A stretch of DNA of 64,000 nucleotides. It comes from Acinetobacter oleivorans DR1. GTDB lineage: Bacteria; Pseudomonadota; Gammaproteobacteria; Pseudomonadales; Moraxellaceae. The stretch is taken from the NCBI RefSeq assembly GCF_000196795.1, contig NC_014259.1:2294001-2358000 (forward strand), in the 5' to 3' direction. The notes under the pieces are model-generated. The model was given only the letters and a program-made list of their open reading frames with translations. It did no database searches and had not been told where the DNA came from. This document shows, piece after piece, positions 34,423-43,424 of this stretch (its first letter is position 1; the number at the start of each line of letters is the position of its first letter). Both the position numbers and the translations under genes were made by a program.

Positions 34423-35382
34423 TCAGTTAAATGGTGACATGTTTCTAGAATAAACATAAACCTGCTTATCATTACGCATTAGTGCACTTGTAAATTGTCT
34501 TTTCCGATTATTTAGCACGACCTCAATTTGTGCTTGAAAAAAACTCGACTTTACATCTAACAAGCTATTCACTTCAGTTCTCTTTTGAGTGTCGACTGTT
34601 GAAAAAGCATTCAATTGCCATAATTCATCAACATTTTGAAAGAATTTTAAATTTTGTTGGCGCATCTGGAGCTCTTTTTCTACCGCCCCTAAATCTAATT
34701 TTGGATCAATACTCGCCAGAACTAATGGCGAGGCTGTATTAATATTCACTTTTGTATTTTCAGGTAATGCAGAAATATAAGGAGCAATTAAATCATATTT
34801 CTTACCATCAAACCCTCTTACTAATTTTAACTCTTCAATACGATGAAATTTAGCATTTGAAGCTAAATAGCTAGGATCAAGACCTTCATAATAACTGCTT
34901 TCAGCACCCATAGGCCCAGATGGTTCGTCATCTGGATCTTGCCAATCGATGACTGCTTGACTTAATTCTGCTGGCAAGCCTACACGTACAAGTAATCGCT
35001 CAAACCAATTTTTAGCAGCTTCGTTTACCTTACCTTCATTCGTCGTCAAATTGTTTAGGTTAAATTTGCCTGACTCATCCAGTAAACGCCCTGATACTGT
35101 TCCATCTTCTATTGGAAAAGGTGGCATCGGCTGTGCCCATGTTTCTTTTAAATGATCAACGCCACCAGCATTATTTGCATCTTGAATTAATAATTCAGAA
35201 AAAAAGGCCTCTGCACTTTTTGCATAGAGTAATGACTGATTTTGACGCATCAAATAGCCAGTATTTTCCATGGTATTAGTTTGATGCTTTGCAATAGAGG
35301 CAGCCAAAATTGTAGCCAAAGCAACCATAATTAGAATGGTGAGCAAAGCAACGCCTTGCTGGCTTTTTTTATAATGCAACAC
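34423..35382 (-). CDS. gspK: Type II secretion minor pseudopilin GspK
   Basis: GspK caps the type II secretion pseudopilus. The prepilin leader is KKSQQG followed by VALLTILIMVALATILAAS, the hydrophobic helix, with cleavage after Gly. Unlike major pseudopilins, GspK has a large globular periplasmic domain; here it contains the PTKQ-like metal/hydrophobic landmarks DWQDPDDEPSGPMGAESSYY and an alpha-helical insert, and INTASPLVLAS near residue 215. Length 319 is typical. The start is GTG overlapping the gspJ stop by one base (TAGTG). The genes gspH-I-J-K form one operon. Confidence 0.9.
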   Translation of the reverse strand: MLHYKKSQQGVALLTILIMVALATILAASIAKHQTNTMENTGYLMRQNQSLLYAKSAEAFFSELLIQDANNAGGVDHLKETWAQPMPPFPIEDGTVSGRLLDESGKFNLNNLTTNEGKVNEAAKNWFERLLVRVGLPAELSQAVIDWQDPDDEPSGPMGAESSYYEGLDPSYLASNAKFHRIEELKLVRGFDGKKYDLIAPYISALPENTKVNINTASPLVLASIDPKLDLGAVEKELQMRQQNLKFFQNVDELWQLNAFSTVDTQKRTEVNSLLDVKSSFFQAQIEVVLNNRKRQFTSALMRNDKQVYVYSRNMSPFN

Positions 35383-36197
35383 TATCCCACTCCTTTATTG
35401 GAGAGCGATAAATCACCTTGATTTAAGCTATAAATCCACTCATAACTTACACCGGCAACTGTAAGTTGTATTTTTATTCCTTTCGGCAACTTTCTAAATT
35501 CTTCAGGTTTTGTGGGATCAATATTAATTTCTGGCCACTTTGTCACTTCTTGAGGCGTTAGCACCATAATTTGAAATTGTTCAACTTGGCTCAACAGCGT
35601 ACTTGATAGTGGTTGCTCTCTGTTTGAAGTATTTAAATTACTATATTTAAGGCGATAAAGCTTTTTTTGATCAGGATCATATCGATATTCGATACGCTCA
35701 AAAGGTGACAACCCTTGTTTTAAGGGATCCGTAACACCAGCCTTACTAAAGTGAAGAACTTGATTATCAAGTTCTAAGGCTGGACGTAGTTGCCCGCCTT
35801 GATTAGCCGATAAAGGTATAATTTGCAACGTATCACGTAAAATTTGTTGATAAGCATCTTGTAATTCGAATAACTGTACTTCGTGTTGTGCATTACGATC
35901 ACGGACTTTTAATAAATAATCAAAGATCTTCCAGCCCAACAAAGATAGAACAGCAAAAATTGCAATTGCGACTAAAAGCTCAACTAAAGTAAATCCTGAG
36001 GCACGAGTTAATCGAGCACTGCTCGATCGTGCCGTAAGACGAGAAACTGTGTTTCGAGTGTGAGAGTCTTTAAAGCCACGCTTTGTCTGAGCGCAAGACG
36101 AAGAGCTTTGCTCGGAGTAACCTCTCATCATCTGCTCCGATCGTGCAGCAAGATGAGAAACTGGACTTCTCGAGCGAAGATATTTATTTTTTATCAT
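35382..36197 (-). CDS. gspJ: Type II secretion minor pseudopilin GspJ with a 68-residue leader
   Basis: GspJ is a minor pseudopilin of the tip complex with GspH, GspI and GspK. The N-methylation region GFTLVELLVAIAIFAVLS is intact, but prepilin leaders are normally about 6-10 residues and this one is 68 (Gly68 before Phe69). The extra text is Ser/Arg-rich, and on the DNA level it is a repeat element (36000-36180). Two in-frame copies give HLAARS and RLTARS 38 residues apart. The frame begins with ATG overlapping the gspI stop (TAATG). A second start is possible at Met23/Met24, preceded by GGAG, but any start leaves a leader of more than 40 residues. The mature part, about 203 residues, looks normal, with no disabling change. 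Confidence 0.88.
   Translation of the reverse strand: MIKNKYLRSRSPVSHLAARSEQMMRGYSEQSSSSCAQTKRGFKDSHTRNTVSRLTARSSSARLTRASGFTLVELLVAIAIFAVLSLLGWKIFDYLLKVRDRNAQHEVQLFELQDAYQQILRDTLQIIPLSANQGGQLRPALELDNQVLHFSKAGVTDPLKQGLSPFERIEYRYDPDQKKLYRLKYSNLNTSNREQPLSSTLLSQVEQFQIMVLTPQEVTKWPEINIDPTKPEEFRKLPKGIKIQLTVAGVSYEWIYSLNQGDLSLSNKGVG
36000..36180. repeat. Palindrome-rich repeat element inside the gspJ leader
   Basis: This 180-base stretch has two ~40-base imperfect direct repeats (36021-36060 and 36134-36176, sharing CGATCGTGC and GAGAAACTG), 114 bases apart, plus a weaker third copy between them with a CGTCTT core near 36104. A nested inverted repeat ATCGAGCA-C-TGCTCGAT (36011-36027), within outer arms GCACGA/TCGTGC (36001-36006, 36027-36032), can fold tightly. 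The insert keeps the gspJ frame open throughout. I recall similar Ser/Arg-rich peptides (with SHLAARSEQ text) in other Acinetobacter predicted proteins, which suggests a dispersed repeat; unverified. Confidence 0.75.
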
Positions 36198-36577
36198 TAT
36201 TTTGCTTTCATTGGATAATTAAAAAATACCAAGTGGGTAATACCATTTTGAACTTTCCCTTTATCAGAATCATATAAGCTAATTTGCAAATCTACTTTCT
36301 GAACATTCGGGCTGACTGTAGATTCAGCAGATTTATCAATCTGCCAGGTTTCACCTTGAGAAGTAACTTGCTTACTTTGAGTACCTTGAAGCCATTCTTG
36401 ATTTATCTCCATTAAGGCAACTTCATTCATAGCCACAAACTGAGCTTTTGTTCTAAGAATTGCATTTGAGGTAGATTGGGTATATTGCATGGCCACTTTA
36501 GTTAATGCGACGGCAGCTACCGCAAAAATTGCTAAAGCTACCATTACCTCTAATAGAGTAAAGCCTTTAGATTTCAT
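36197..36577 (-). CDS. gspI: Type II secretion minor pseudopilin GspI
   Basis: A 126-residue minor pseudopilin. The short leader MKSKG is cleaved before FTLLEVMVALAIFAVAAVAL, the classic prepilin helix with Glu5. The C-terminal domain is small and beta-rich, as in GspI. It overlaps the end of gspH by 11 bases and its own stop touches the gspJ start. GspI with J and K starts pseudopilus assembly in the inner membrane. Confidence 0.92.
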   Translation of the reverse strand: MKSKGFTLLEVMVALAIFAVAAVALTKVAMQYTQSTSNAILRTKAQFVAMNEVALMEINQEWLQGTQSKQVTSQGETWQIDKSAESTVSPNVQKVDLQISLYDSDKGKVQNGITHLVFFNYPMKAK

Positions 36578-37121
36578 TTATTTTACCCAAATGATCAATC
36601 TGTATTTCTGAACCAATTGGTTTTTGTTCAAAGTAAAACTGTATTTTAACTGTTTTAGCTTCACCATTTCCAAACCAGATTAACTGCGGAGCCTGCCCGC
36701 CAATTAAATCTGTATTCGTAGCTTTTGAATAGGTTTGACCGTCTAGAGGTTGTACTGTAAACGATACATGTTTAGGCAATTCGCGCGTAGTAAATTCTGG
36801 GTATTTCTGCCAACGGTTTTTTAAATCTTGTACCTGTAATTTACTCTGATCGTGGTATTCATACAGCTCATAAGAAAATGGAGAAACGTCAGTTTCACTC
36901 ATAGTAGATAGAGCTAAAACACGAGACTGATCAAGTGACTCTTTACCAATTTTATGTGCATCAAGCAAAAATAACTCTCTTGCTTGCATCGCTTTCTTTT
37001 GATCAACCCCACCTATATTAAGTACAACAAGAGAGGTCATAATCGTCATAATAACAATCACCACCATCACTTCAATGAGGGTAAAACCTTTTTGTGATTT
37101 AGGCGGTGATTGAGATTTCAT
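36567..37121 (-). CDS. gspH: Type II secretion minor pseudopilin GspH
   Basis: A 184-residue pseudopilin. Leader KSQSPPKSQKG is followed by FTLIEVMVVIVIMTIMTSL with Glu5 and cleavage after Gly. The periplasmic part fits the GspH/FimT fold: residues such as LDAHKIGKESLDQSRVLAL match the helix-extended core, and the C-terminus has a WFGNGEAKTVKIQFYF strand pair. First gene of the gspH-I-J-K operon, 10 bases after a TetR gene in the same direction. Alternative: FimT of type IV pili, but the linked gspIJK decide for GspH. Confidence 0.88.
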   Translation of the reverse strand: MKSQSPPKSQKGFTLIEVMVVIVIMTIMTSLVVLNIGGVDQKKAMQARELFLLDAHKIGKESLDQSRVLALSTMSETDVSPFSYELYEYHDQSKLQVQDLKNRWQKYPEFTTRELPKHVSFTVQPLDGQTYSKATNTDLIGGQAPQLIWFGNGEAKTVKIQFYFEQKPIGSEIQIDHLGKINEI

Positions 37122-37130
37122 ATCGACCTA

Positions 37131-37739
37131 TTAAGCATATTGCTCAGCAGTTTGTTTAGGTAAGGCTAATGCCTGATCAATATAAGCCACTCTTAAGGTG
37201 TCCCGTGAACCTAAATAGCGTTGGTAAAAACTTGAGTTGAGAATAGCTGCTGCACCATGAGTTAACGACCAAATAGAAGCCAGATAATCTCGAGTTGTCA
37301 TATTGCTTTGAATCGATTCTAAATAGTGATCTGTCATGCGAATGATAATTCGTAATCGCTGTTTACGCACTTGATAAAGCTCATTAAAAAGGTGATGCAC
37401 ACCTTGAGCTGTAATCGAAAGTTTTTCCTCAATTTGATGAAATAAAACTGTCCGTTCAGGATGGTGTAAATGATGCAGCATAAAAAAGGCCAAATGTTCT
37501 GGAAAGGCCTTTTCAGTATCTTGAACCATTTCGAGTAACATACGTTCATTACGAATAATCAACAGCATGTACAATTCATCTTTACTTTGAAAGTGTTTGT
37601 ACAAAGTTCCTTTTGCTAAATCAAGCTCAGCAGCCAAGACATCAAGTGTCATTCCGGCTTCGCCATTTTCTAGCAATAATTGCTCCGCAACCTGAAATAT
37701 TAATACTTCTCTTGCTCGGAACTGAGCCTGACGATCCAT
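37131..37739 (-). CDS. TetR family transcriptional regulator
   Basis: A 202-residue repressor-type protein. The N-terminal TetR helix-turn-helix is clear: ILIFQVAEQLLLENGEAG-like start, LDVLAAELDLAKGTLYKHFQSKDEL (residues about 25-50). The C-terminal ligand/dimer domain is unassigned. The start ATG at 37739 is used; a GTG two codons upstream is in frame. It lies between tatD and gspH in the same direction, and 10 bases before gspH, so it may be expressed with the pseudopilin genes; whether it regulates them is unknown. Confidence 0.85.
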   Translation of the reverse strand: MDRQAQFRAREVLIFQVAEQLLLENGEAGMTLDVLAAELDLAKGTLYKHFQSKDELYMLLIIRNERMLLEMVQDTEKAFPEHLAFFMLHHLHHPERTVLFHQIEEKLSITAQGVHHLFNELYQVRKQRLRIIIRMTDHYLESIQSNMTTRDYLASIWSLTHGAAAILNSSFYQRYLGSRDTLRVAYIDQALALPKQTAEQYA

Positions 37740-37775
37740 CTTCACGCAATTACTCTCTTATATAGTTTCTATAAC

Positions 37776-38549
37776 TTAAATCGCTTTTAGCAAGTTCTCA
37801 AAATTTTGTGAGGTGATCATTGCAATTTCCTCAACCGATTTATCATATACATCGCTGAGCGCTTTGGCTACATAAGGTACATATTTTGGTTCATTTGTTT
37901 TTCCACGGTATGGAACAGGTGCCAAATAAGGGCTATCTGTTTCAATTAAAAGACGATCTAATGGCACTTGTTTAGCTACATCACGCAAGTCTTGTGCATT
38001 TTTAAATGACACAATACCTGAAAAAGAAATGTAATAACCACAATCCAGAACAGCCTTTGCTGTTTCCCAATCTTCGGTAAAACAATGCAAAATTCCATGA
38101 GTGGAGTTTTCAGCACGAATAATATCTACCGTATCATGCTTTGCTGAACGCGTATGAACGACAACCGGTTTTTTTACAATTTTCGAAGCTTGGATATGTC
38201 TTGCAAAACATGCCTTTTGCTCTTCAACAAAATCTGTACTGTGGTAGTAGTCCAGTCCAGTTTCACCCAGAGCCCATACTTTTTTCGACTGAGCCAATTC
38301 AATCAAGTATTCGGTCGTGGCACGAGCCATTGTATCGGCATCTTCACAAGGATGAACACCTACTGTATAACCAACGTCTTCATGTCTCTTTGCAATCTCT
38401 GCTAGTGCAATGTGGTCATCAAGATCAACGGATATTGCCATAAATTTAGACACACCTTCTGCTCGCGCTGCTGCAAGCGCAAGGTCCAGATCGCCGTTAT
38501 AAGGCGTTAAATCTAACATCGTTAAATGGCAATGCGTATCAACAAACAC
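37776..38549 (-). CDS. TatD family metal-dependent hydrolase (DNase)
   Basis: A 257-residue TIM-barrel hydrolase. Metal ligands appear as DTHCHL (residues 4-9), the Glu in GETGLDYY, His in VVHTRSA and LHCFTED, and Asp in IETDSPYLAP (about residue 205). TatD proteins act as 3'-5' exonucleases or D-aminoacyl-tRNA deacylase-like enzymes; YcfH (in the holB-pilZ neighbourhood) is the likely specific subgroup, since ycfH follows holB in E. coli too. Cytoplasmic, no signal peptide. Confidence 0.92.
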   Translation of the reverse strand: MFVDTHCHLTMLDLTPYNGDLDLALAAARAEGVSKFMAISVDLDDHIALAEIAKRHEDVGYTVGVHPCEDADTMARATTEYLIELAQSKKVWALGETGLDYYHSTDFVEEQKACFARHIQASKIVKKPVVVHTRSAKHDTVDIIRAENSTHGILHCFTEDWETAKAVLDCGYYISFSGIVSFKNAQDLRDVAKQVPLDRLLIETDSPYLAPVPYRGKTNEPKYVPYVAKALSDVYDKSVEEIAMITSQNFENLLKAI

Positions 38550-38566
38550 TTTTCTATCCTATTTGA

Positions 38567-38908
38567 TTACATGGTATAACTTGGACGATCTAGAGACATA
38601 CTACCAGCCAAAACTCTTTCTGCCTCAGCTTTATAGTAAATTCCCTTATCTCCACTTAATTGAATAGCAAAACCTTGAGGTTTAAATCCACTCTGCTTGT
38701 GCGATATCCAAATCACCTTACCCGTAAGAGGAATTTTTTGAGACTGCTCAGGCAAAGTAGCTAAAATGAAAATTTCTTGTCCCATTTTTACTTTTTGTTT
38801 TGATGGTACAAATAGGCCTCCACCTTGCACATATCCCATATAGCTTGCTTGTAAAGTAGCTCTATCAGGAATATTTACCTGAATAATCCCCCCCATTTGC
38901 GGCTGCAT
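38567..38908 (-). CDS. pilZ: PilZ domain protein for type IV pili
   Basis: A 113-residue PilZ protein from the ATG at 38908, which has AAGGGGAAG directly upstream; an ATG 18 bases earlier overlaps holB. The text GGIIQVNIPDRATLQASYMGYVQGGGLFVPS matches P. aeruginosa PilZ-type proteins, split here in two halves for length. The RxxxR c-di-GMP motif at the start is absent, as in that subgroup, which instead works through partner proteins (FimX, PilB) in twitching motility. It sits between holB and tatD, the usual pseudomonad order. Confidence 0.88.
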   Translation of the reverse strand: MQPQMGGIIQVNIPDRATLQASYMGYVQGGGLFVPSKQKVKMGQEIFILATLPEQSQKIPLTGKVIWISHKQSGFKPQGFAIQLSGDKGIYYKAEAERVLAGSMSLDRPSYTM

Positions 38909-38918
38909 AATCTTCCCC

Positions 38919-39899
38919 TTAAACATTCATTAACGTTATAAACAATTGATCTATAATAAGTTGACTTTGTACATTTTGCTCAACAAGCTTTTTTGCTTGT
39001 TGTAGTTCACTATAAATATTGAATAAGCTTTCCAAATCGTAATATGGAATTAATTGATCAAAATCTAAATCTGTATTTTTCTGCGGTTGATTTAGCTTGA
39101 CACAAATTAAATCTCCCAACAAGTACTCAAAAAGTACGATAAAATCGCTAAAACTTAATTCTTTTTGCCATTTTCCTGAGAAAAATAAAGGCATATTTTT
39201 TTGAGCTACAATTTTTAGCCAGTCATTTAAGAAAATCTGTCGTTTAGTAAACCAATCACTTTTTGCAATTTCTATGGCTTGTAAAGGCATATCATTAGAT
39301 AGACCAAGTAATAAATCAGGTTGGACTTCTGCAATTTCAGATAAATGCTCATTCAAATATGAAGTAGCCTGCTCATATGAAATGCGATCTAAAGCAAAGT
39401 GCTGCAATCGGCTACGAATAGTGGCTGGTAATTTAAGGTAGTGATCGGCCAATAAAATTAAAACAACGCGCTCACCTGGTTCTTCCAAGGTTTTTAATAG
39501 CGCATTTGAAGATGCCAAGTTTAGAGCTTCAGCAGGTTCAATAAGAATAACGCGCCAACCCTCTCCTGTTTGTTGCACAAAAGGCAGCAAATCTCGAATC
39601 TTTTCGATTTTTATTTTTGCATTTTGCTTTTTATTTTCTTCATCTGTTGTGATATGGACATAATTTGGATGAGTATCCGATTTTAACCATTGGCAGCTGC
39701 TACACTCACCACAAGCACCATGAGGCTGCTTATTTAGACAAAGCACCCAAGCCAAGAAATGCTTAGCAAAAGCATGTTTCCCACAGCCTTCCTTGCCATA
39801 AAATAACAGACCATGTCCAATATTGGGAAACCTTGTTGTTAAGGTGTCCCAAGTTGTTTTCTGCCAAGGATAAATCTTTGAAGTTACATTCGGATTCAT
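38919..39899 (-). CDS. holB: DNA polymerase III delta' subunit
   Basis: HolB is a stator subunit of the clamp loader. GKEGCGKHAFAKHFL (residue about 35) corresponds to the P-loop, and the four-Cys zinc module is seen as CGECSSCQW (with earlier CLNKQPHG). The C-domain LLKTLEEPGERVVLILLAD (about residue 150) includes the SRC-like position; the R-finger is seen as TIRSRLQHF. Length 326 is normal. It follows kdsB by 13 bases and precedes pilZ. Confidence 0.94.
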   Translation of the reverse strand: MNPNVTSKIYPWQKTTWDTLTTRFPNIGHGLLFYGKEGCGKHAFAKHFLAWVLCLNKQPHGACGECSSCQWLKSDTHPNYVHITTDEENKKQNAKIKIEKIRDLLPFVQQTGEGWRVILIEPAEALNLASSNALLKTLEEPGERVVLILLADHYLKLPATIRSRLQHFALDRISYEQATSYLNEHLSEIAEVQPDLLLGLSNDMPLQAIEIAKSDWFTKRQIFLNDWLKIVAQKNMPLFFSGKWQKELSFSDFIVLFEYLLGDLICVKLNQPQKNTDLDFDQLIPYYDLESLFNIYSELQQAKKLVEQNVQSQLIIDQLFITLMNV

Positions 39900-39912
39900 T
39901 AAAAATTAACGC

Positions 39913-40674
39913 TTATTCAAAAGATTCGACTGGCATATTATTTAAGCGATCAAGATCAGCTTGAATATCTACACCAGGTGGTAAATTTGCTTGAGCAACA
40001 GCAATCGCAATACGATGTCCATTTTCTAAAACACGTAATTGTTCAAGACTTTCTAATTTTTCAAGCTTACCCATATCCCAATTCACATATTCTTGTAATA
40101 AGCTCACTCGATACGCATATAAACCTAAATGACGAAATGCTTGTGTATGTAAAGTCGGTTCATCATGTTTAGCTCCATCCCGATCATAAGGAATAGTTGC
40201 TCGGCTAAAATATAAGGCTTCATTTTGTTTAGACATGACTACTTTTACAATACTATCGCGCTGAAATTCATCTAAGGTATGAATAGGCTCGCACAACGTC
40301 GACATTGAACAATTTGGTTTATCAACCAAAAGTTTTGCAACTTGCTTAACAAGTTGGGCTGGCAATAAAGGTTCATCTCCCTGAACATTTACAATAATGT
40401 CATTAGCATCCCAACCTTTTATACGCGCAACTTCACTTAATCGGTCTGTTCCTGATGGATGATCAGGACTTGTAAGAACAACATCTACACCATCTGCACG
40501 ACAAATCTCAGCAATACGTTCATCATCTGTTGCCACACATAGATCATCAAAACCCTCGACTTTTTTGGCTTGATCCACTACGCGTAAAATCATAGGACGG
40601 TCATGAATAAGCAACAATGGTTTACCTGGCAAACGCGAACTTGAGAAGCGTGCTGGAATGACGATGTGTTTCAT
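39913..40674 (-). CDS. kdsB: 3-deoxy-manno-octulosonate cytidylyltransferase
   Basis: KdsB activates Kdo as CMP-Kdo for lipooligosaccharide inner core. The N-terminal nucleotide-binding text IPARFSSSRLPGKPLL is characteristic, followed by NVQGDEPLLP and the C-terminal sugar-binding region HLGLYAYRVSLL. Length 253 is standard. Cytoplasmic. Next to lpxK with a 9-base gap, both leftward, within the LPS cluster. Confidence 0.97.
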   Translation of the reverse strand: MKHIVIPARFSSSRLPGKPLLLIHDRPMILRVVDQAKKVEGFDDLCVATDDERIAEICRADGVDVVLTSPDHPSGTDRLSEVARIKGWDANDIIVNVQGDEPLLPAQLVKQVAKLLVDKPNCSMSTLCEPIHTLDEFQRDSIVKVVMSKQNEALYFSRATIPYDRDGAKHDEPTLHTQAFRHLGLYAYRVSLLQEYVNWDMGKLEKLESLEQLRVLENGHRIAIAVAQANLPPGVDIQADLDRLNNMPVESFE

Positions 40675-40683
40675 TTTTTCTTC

Positions 40684-41694
40684 CTAAGATAATTGGATAT
40701 CAAGTTGTTGCAGTTGCTGCTTTAAAACCTGATAACACTCTACAGACAGGATAGCTTTAACAGGAACAACCCAAATAGGCTGTTTAAATTCTGGATATTT
40801 TTCAAGCAATGGCAATAATTTAACCGCATCTTTTTCAGTTGTAATAAGTGGCAGTTCATCATTAAAAATTAAATCATCGATTGAGTAATCATGATGGTCG
40901 CGAAACGCATGTTCTTGAAATTGTTTCAGGCCTAAATCTTTAAGTGTTTGATAAAAACGCTGTGGAAAGCCAATACCCACTACAGCGTGATAATTACTTT
41001 GAGGATTAAAACGGTGTTCGTCCCTTGGCGAAGGATTGAGTAAATATGGCTGCCCAGTCTCAAGATGCATATTTAATTTTGTAGTTGGTTTATAAGCATG
41101 TGCAATTACTGTTCCAGTTTCTAAACGCTCAACTGGCTCTCTCAAATATCCTTCAGGTAATAGTTTTTGATTTCCTAAGCCTCGATTTTGGTCAAGTACA
41201 ATCCACTCGATTTGTCGTCCCAATGCCCAATGCTGCAAACCATCATCACTAATAATTAAATCTACTGATGTTGATGCTAATAAAAGTTCTATTGCAGCCT
41301 GCCTATTAGGCCCCACTGCCATTGGTACACTTGTCGATTGAACAATTAATGCAGGCTCATCTCCAACCTGAGTTGCTTGAGCACCCGAAGTAACCAACAT
41401 TGGAAAAGGACCTATACCACCATATCCACGGCTAATGACCCCAACTTTGACATTATGCTGTTGTAGATAATTCACCAGTTGTATTAATAATGGGGTTTTG
41501 CCACTTCCACCTACAGTAATATTACCAATCACCATGACAGGTACAGGTGCCTTATAAACTTTCTTTAAACCCGCAGTATAAAAATTACGATTTAATAGAA
41601 ACCCAGCACGATACAAACAAGATAATGGACGTAAAGCAATCAACCAACTTGATTGCTTATTCCATGCATTCTGGATCAGCTGGGCCAATGACAT
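40684..41694 (-). CDS. lpxK: Tetraacyldisaccharide 4'-kinase
   Basis: LpxK adds the 4' phosphate in lipid A synthesis at the inner membrane. The P-loop is GNITVGGSGKTPLLIQL at about residue 57; a single N-terminal hydrophobic segment (RPLSCLYRAGFLLNR) anchors it. Further conserved text: ISRGYGG, GDEPALI and ISDDGLQHW (the DDGLQ block with catalytic Asp). Length 336. It begins 3 bases after the end of msbA, as expected for coupling. Confidence 0.96.
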   Translation of the reverse strand: MSLAQLIQNAWNKQSSWLIALRPLSCLYRAGFLLNRNFYTAGLKKVYKAPVPVMVIGNITVGGSGKTPLLIQLVNYLQQHNVKVGVISRGYGGIGPFPMLVTSGAQATQVGDEPALIVQSTSVPMAVGPNRQAAIELLLASTSVDLIISDDGLQHWALGRQIEWIVLDQNRGLGNQKLLPEGYLREPVERLETGTVIAHAYKPTTKLNMHLETGQPYLLNPSPRDEHRFNPQSNYHAVVGIGFPQRFYQTLKDLGLKQFQEHAFRDHHDYSIDDLIFNDELPLITTEKDAVKLLPLLEKYPEFKQPIWVVPVKAILSVECYQVLKQQLQQLDIQLS

Positions 41695-41696
41695 GC

Positions 41697-43424
41697 TTAG
41701 TTATCCTCAAAATTACGCTGATGTAATTGATAATAAGCACCATGTTTCTCAAGAAGCTCTTTATGAGTACCTTGCTCAACGATTTGCCCTTGATCCATCA
41801 CTACAATACGATCAGCATTTTCAATTGTTGATAAACGGTGTGCAATAACGATCGTTGTACGGTCTTGCATCGCTTCATCAAATGCTTGCTGAATAAAATG
41901 TTCAGATTCATTATCGAGAGCACTTGTAGCTTCATCTAAAATTAGAATTGGAGCATTCTTTAAGATTGCTCGAGCAATTGCAATTCGTTGACGCTGGCCA
42001 CCCGATAGATTTAAACCTTGTGCGCCTAAAACAGTATCGTAACCATTTGGCAAATTCATAATGAAGTCATGTGCATAGGCTGCTTTTGCCGCTGCATAGA
42101 TTTTTTCATCTGATGCGCCTTCCAACTGACCATATGCAATATTTTCACGAACAGTACGGTTAAACAATATAACCTGTTGATTTACCATTGCAATTTGCGT
42201 GCGCAGACAAGAAAGTTCAATATTATTAATTGGCAAATCATCTAAATAGATTTGTCCACTCGATACTTCTTGAAAACGTACCAACATATTCACTAATGAA
42301 CTTTTACCAGCTCCTGAACGACCAACCAATGCTACTGTTTGACCTGGGAGAATATCTAAAGAAAAATCTTTAATAGCTGCTACACCATCAGCATAATTTA
42401 ATGTCACATGATCAAAACGGATTGCACCATTTAATTTAGGCTTCAATTGACCATTATTTTGCTCTTCAGGTAAATCTAGTAATTCAAAAACAGAATGAGC
42501 TGCTGCTAAACCACGTTGTAACTTTTCATTAACATCAGTCAAGCTTTTAACTGGTTTTGCTAATAGACCAGCAGCGGTAAGATAGGCTACAAATTCACCA
42601 GCACTTGTATTACCTAAAATCTGAGGTCGCAAAGCTAACCATACAATAAGGGCCATAGCACAAGCCATTACCACCTGAACAACAGGACTATTCAGGTTTT
42701 GTACAATCACCATTTTTAAACCACGTTTTAAGTTCTCTTCCGATGACTTATAGAAACGTTTTTGTTCAGATTCTTCACCAGCAAAAGTTTTTACTACAGC
42801 ATTACCATTAATACTTTCTTGGACAACATGGTTCACATCACCCATCGTATCTTGAACTTGTAACGAAAGCTTTCGCATACGTTTCGAAGCTTTACGTACC
42901 AATACACCAATTACTGGTAAAAACACAAAAACGCATAAGGTAAGACGCCAATTGGTATAGAACAGATAGCCTAATAGTCCAATAGTAATCATCCCATCCC
43001 TAACAATGGTTCTTAATGATTCTGAAGAAGCAGCTGTTAGCTGTTCAACGTTATACATAATTTTGGCAGTAATATGGCCAGATGAGTTATCTAAGTAATA
43101 TTGTGCTGGGAGTCTTAAAAGTTTGGCGTAAACTTCCTGACGAATACTAAAAACTAAACTACGGGAAATCACAGCAGTATAGTAGCCGCCCATAAATAGG
43201 CCTAAGCCGCGGAAGAATACTAATAAAATAATTAATAACGGGAACCAATCCAAATCTGCTCTACTACTGTTTTGGATTGCATCAATAATAAATTTAATCA
43301 ATTTAGCAACGGAAACTTCTGTTGCTGAGTTAATACCGAACCCGATAAGTACTAATAAGGCCACGCCCCAATAAGGTTTTAAATAGGCTAAGAGACGCGT
43401 ATAAACCTTAAAATCTTGATTCAC
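41697..43424 (-). CDS. msbA: Lipid A export ATP-binding/permease protein MsbA
   Basis: A 575-residue homodimeric ABC exporter that flips lipid A-core across the inner membrane. Six membrane helices in the first 310 residues are followed by the ABC domain: Walker A GRSGAGKSSLVNML (about residue 366), LSGGQRQRIAIARA and Walker B ILILDEATSALD. It sits between the exbD-like gene, overlapping by 4 bases, and lpxK, as in many gammaproteobacteria. That location separates it from the generic exporter at the right end of the window. Confidence 0.95.
   Translation of the reverse strand: MNQDFKVYTRLLAYLKPYWGVALLVLIGFGINSATEVSVAKLIKFIIDAIQNSSRADLDWFPLLIILLVFFRGLGLFMGGYYTAVISRSLVFSIRQEVYAKLLRLPAQYYLDNSSGHITAKIMYNVEQLTAASSESLRTIVRDGMITIGLLGYLFYTNWRLTLCVFVFLPVIGVLVRKASKRMRKLSLQVQDTMGDVNHVVQESINGNAVVKTFAGEESEQKRFYKSSEENLKRGLKMVIVQNLNSPVVQVVMACAMALIVWLALRPQILGNTSAGEFVAYLTAAGLLAKPVKSLTDVNEKLQRGLAAAHSVFELLDLPEEQNNGQLKPKLNGAIRFDHVTLNYADGVAAIKDFSLDILPGQTVALVGRSGAGKSSLVNMLVRFQEVSSGQIYLDDLPINNIELSCLRTQIAMVNQQVILFNRTVRENIAYGQLEGASDEKIYAAAKAAYAHDFIMNLPNGYDTVLGAQGLNLSGGQRQRIAIARAILKNAPILILDEATSALDNESEHFIQQAFDEAMQDRTTIVIAHRLSTIENADRIVVMDQGQIVEQGTHKELLEKHGAYYQLHQRNFEDN

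Noticed and set aside
36000..36180. Insertion sequence or transposon in gspJ
   Set aside because: No transposase gene and no clear duplicated target bases; the segment is a short repeat element.
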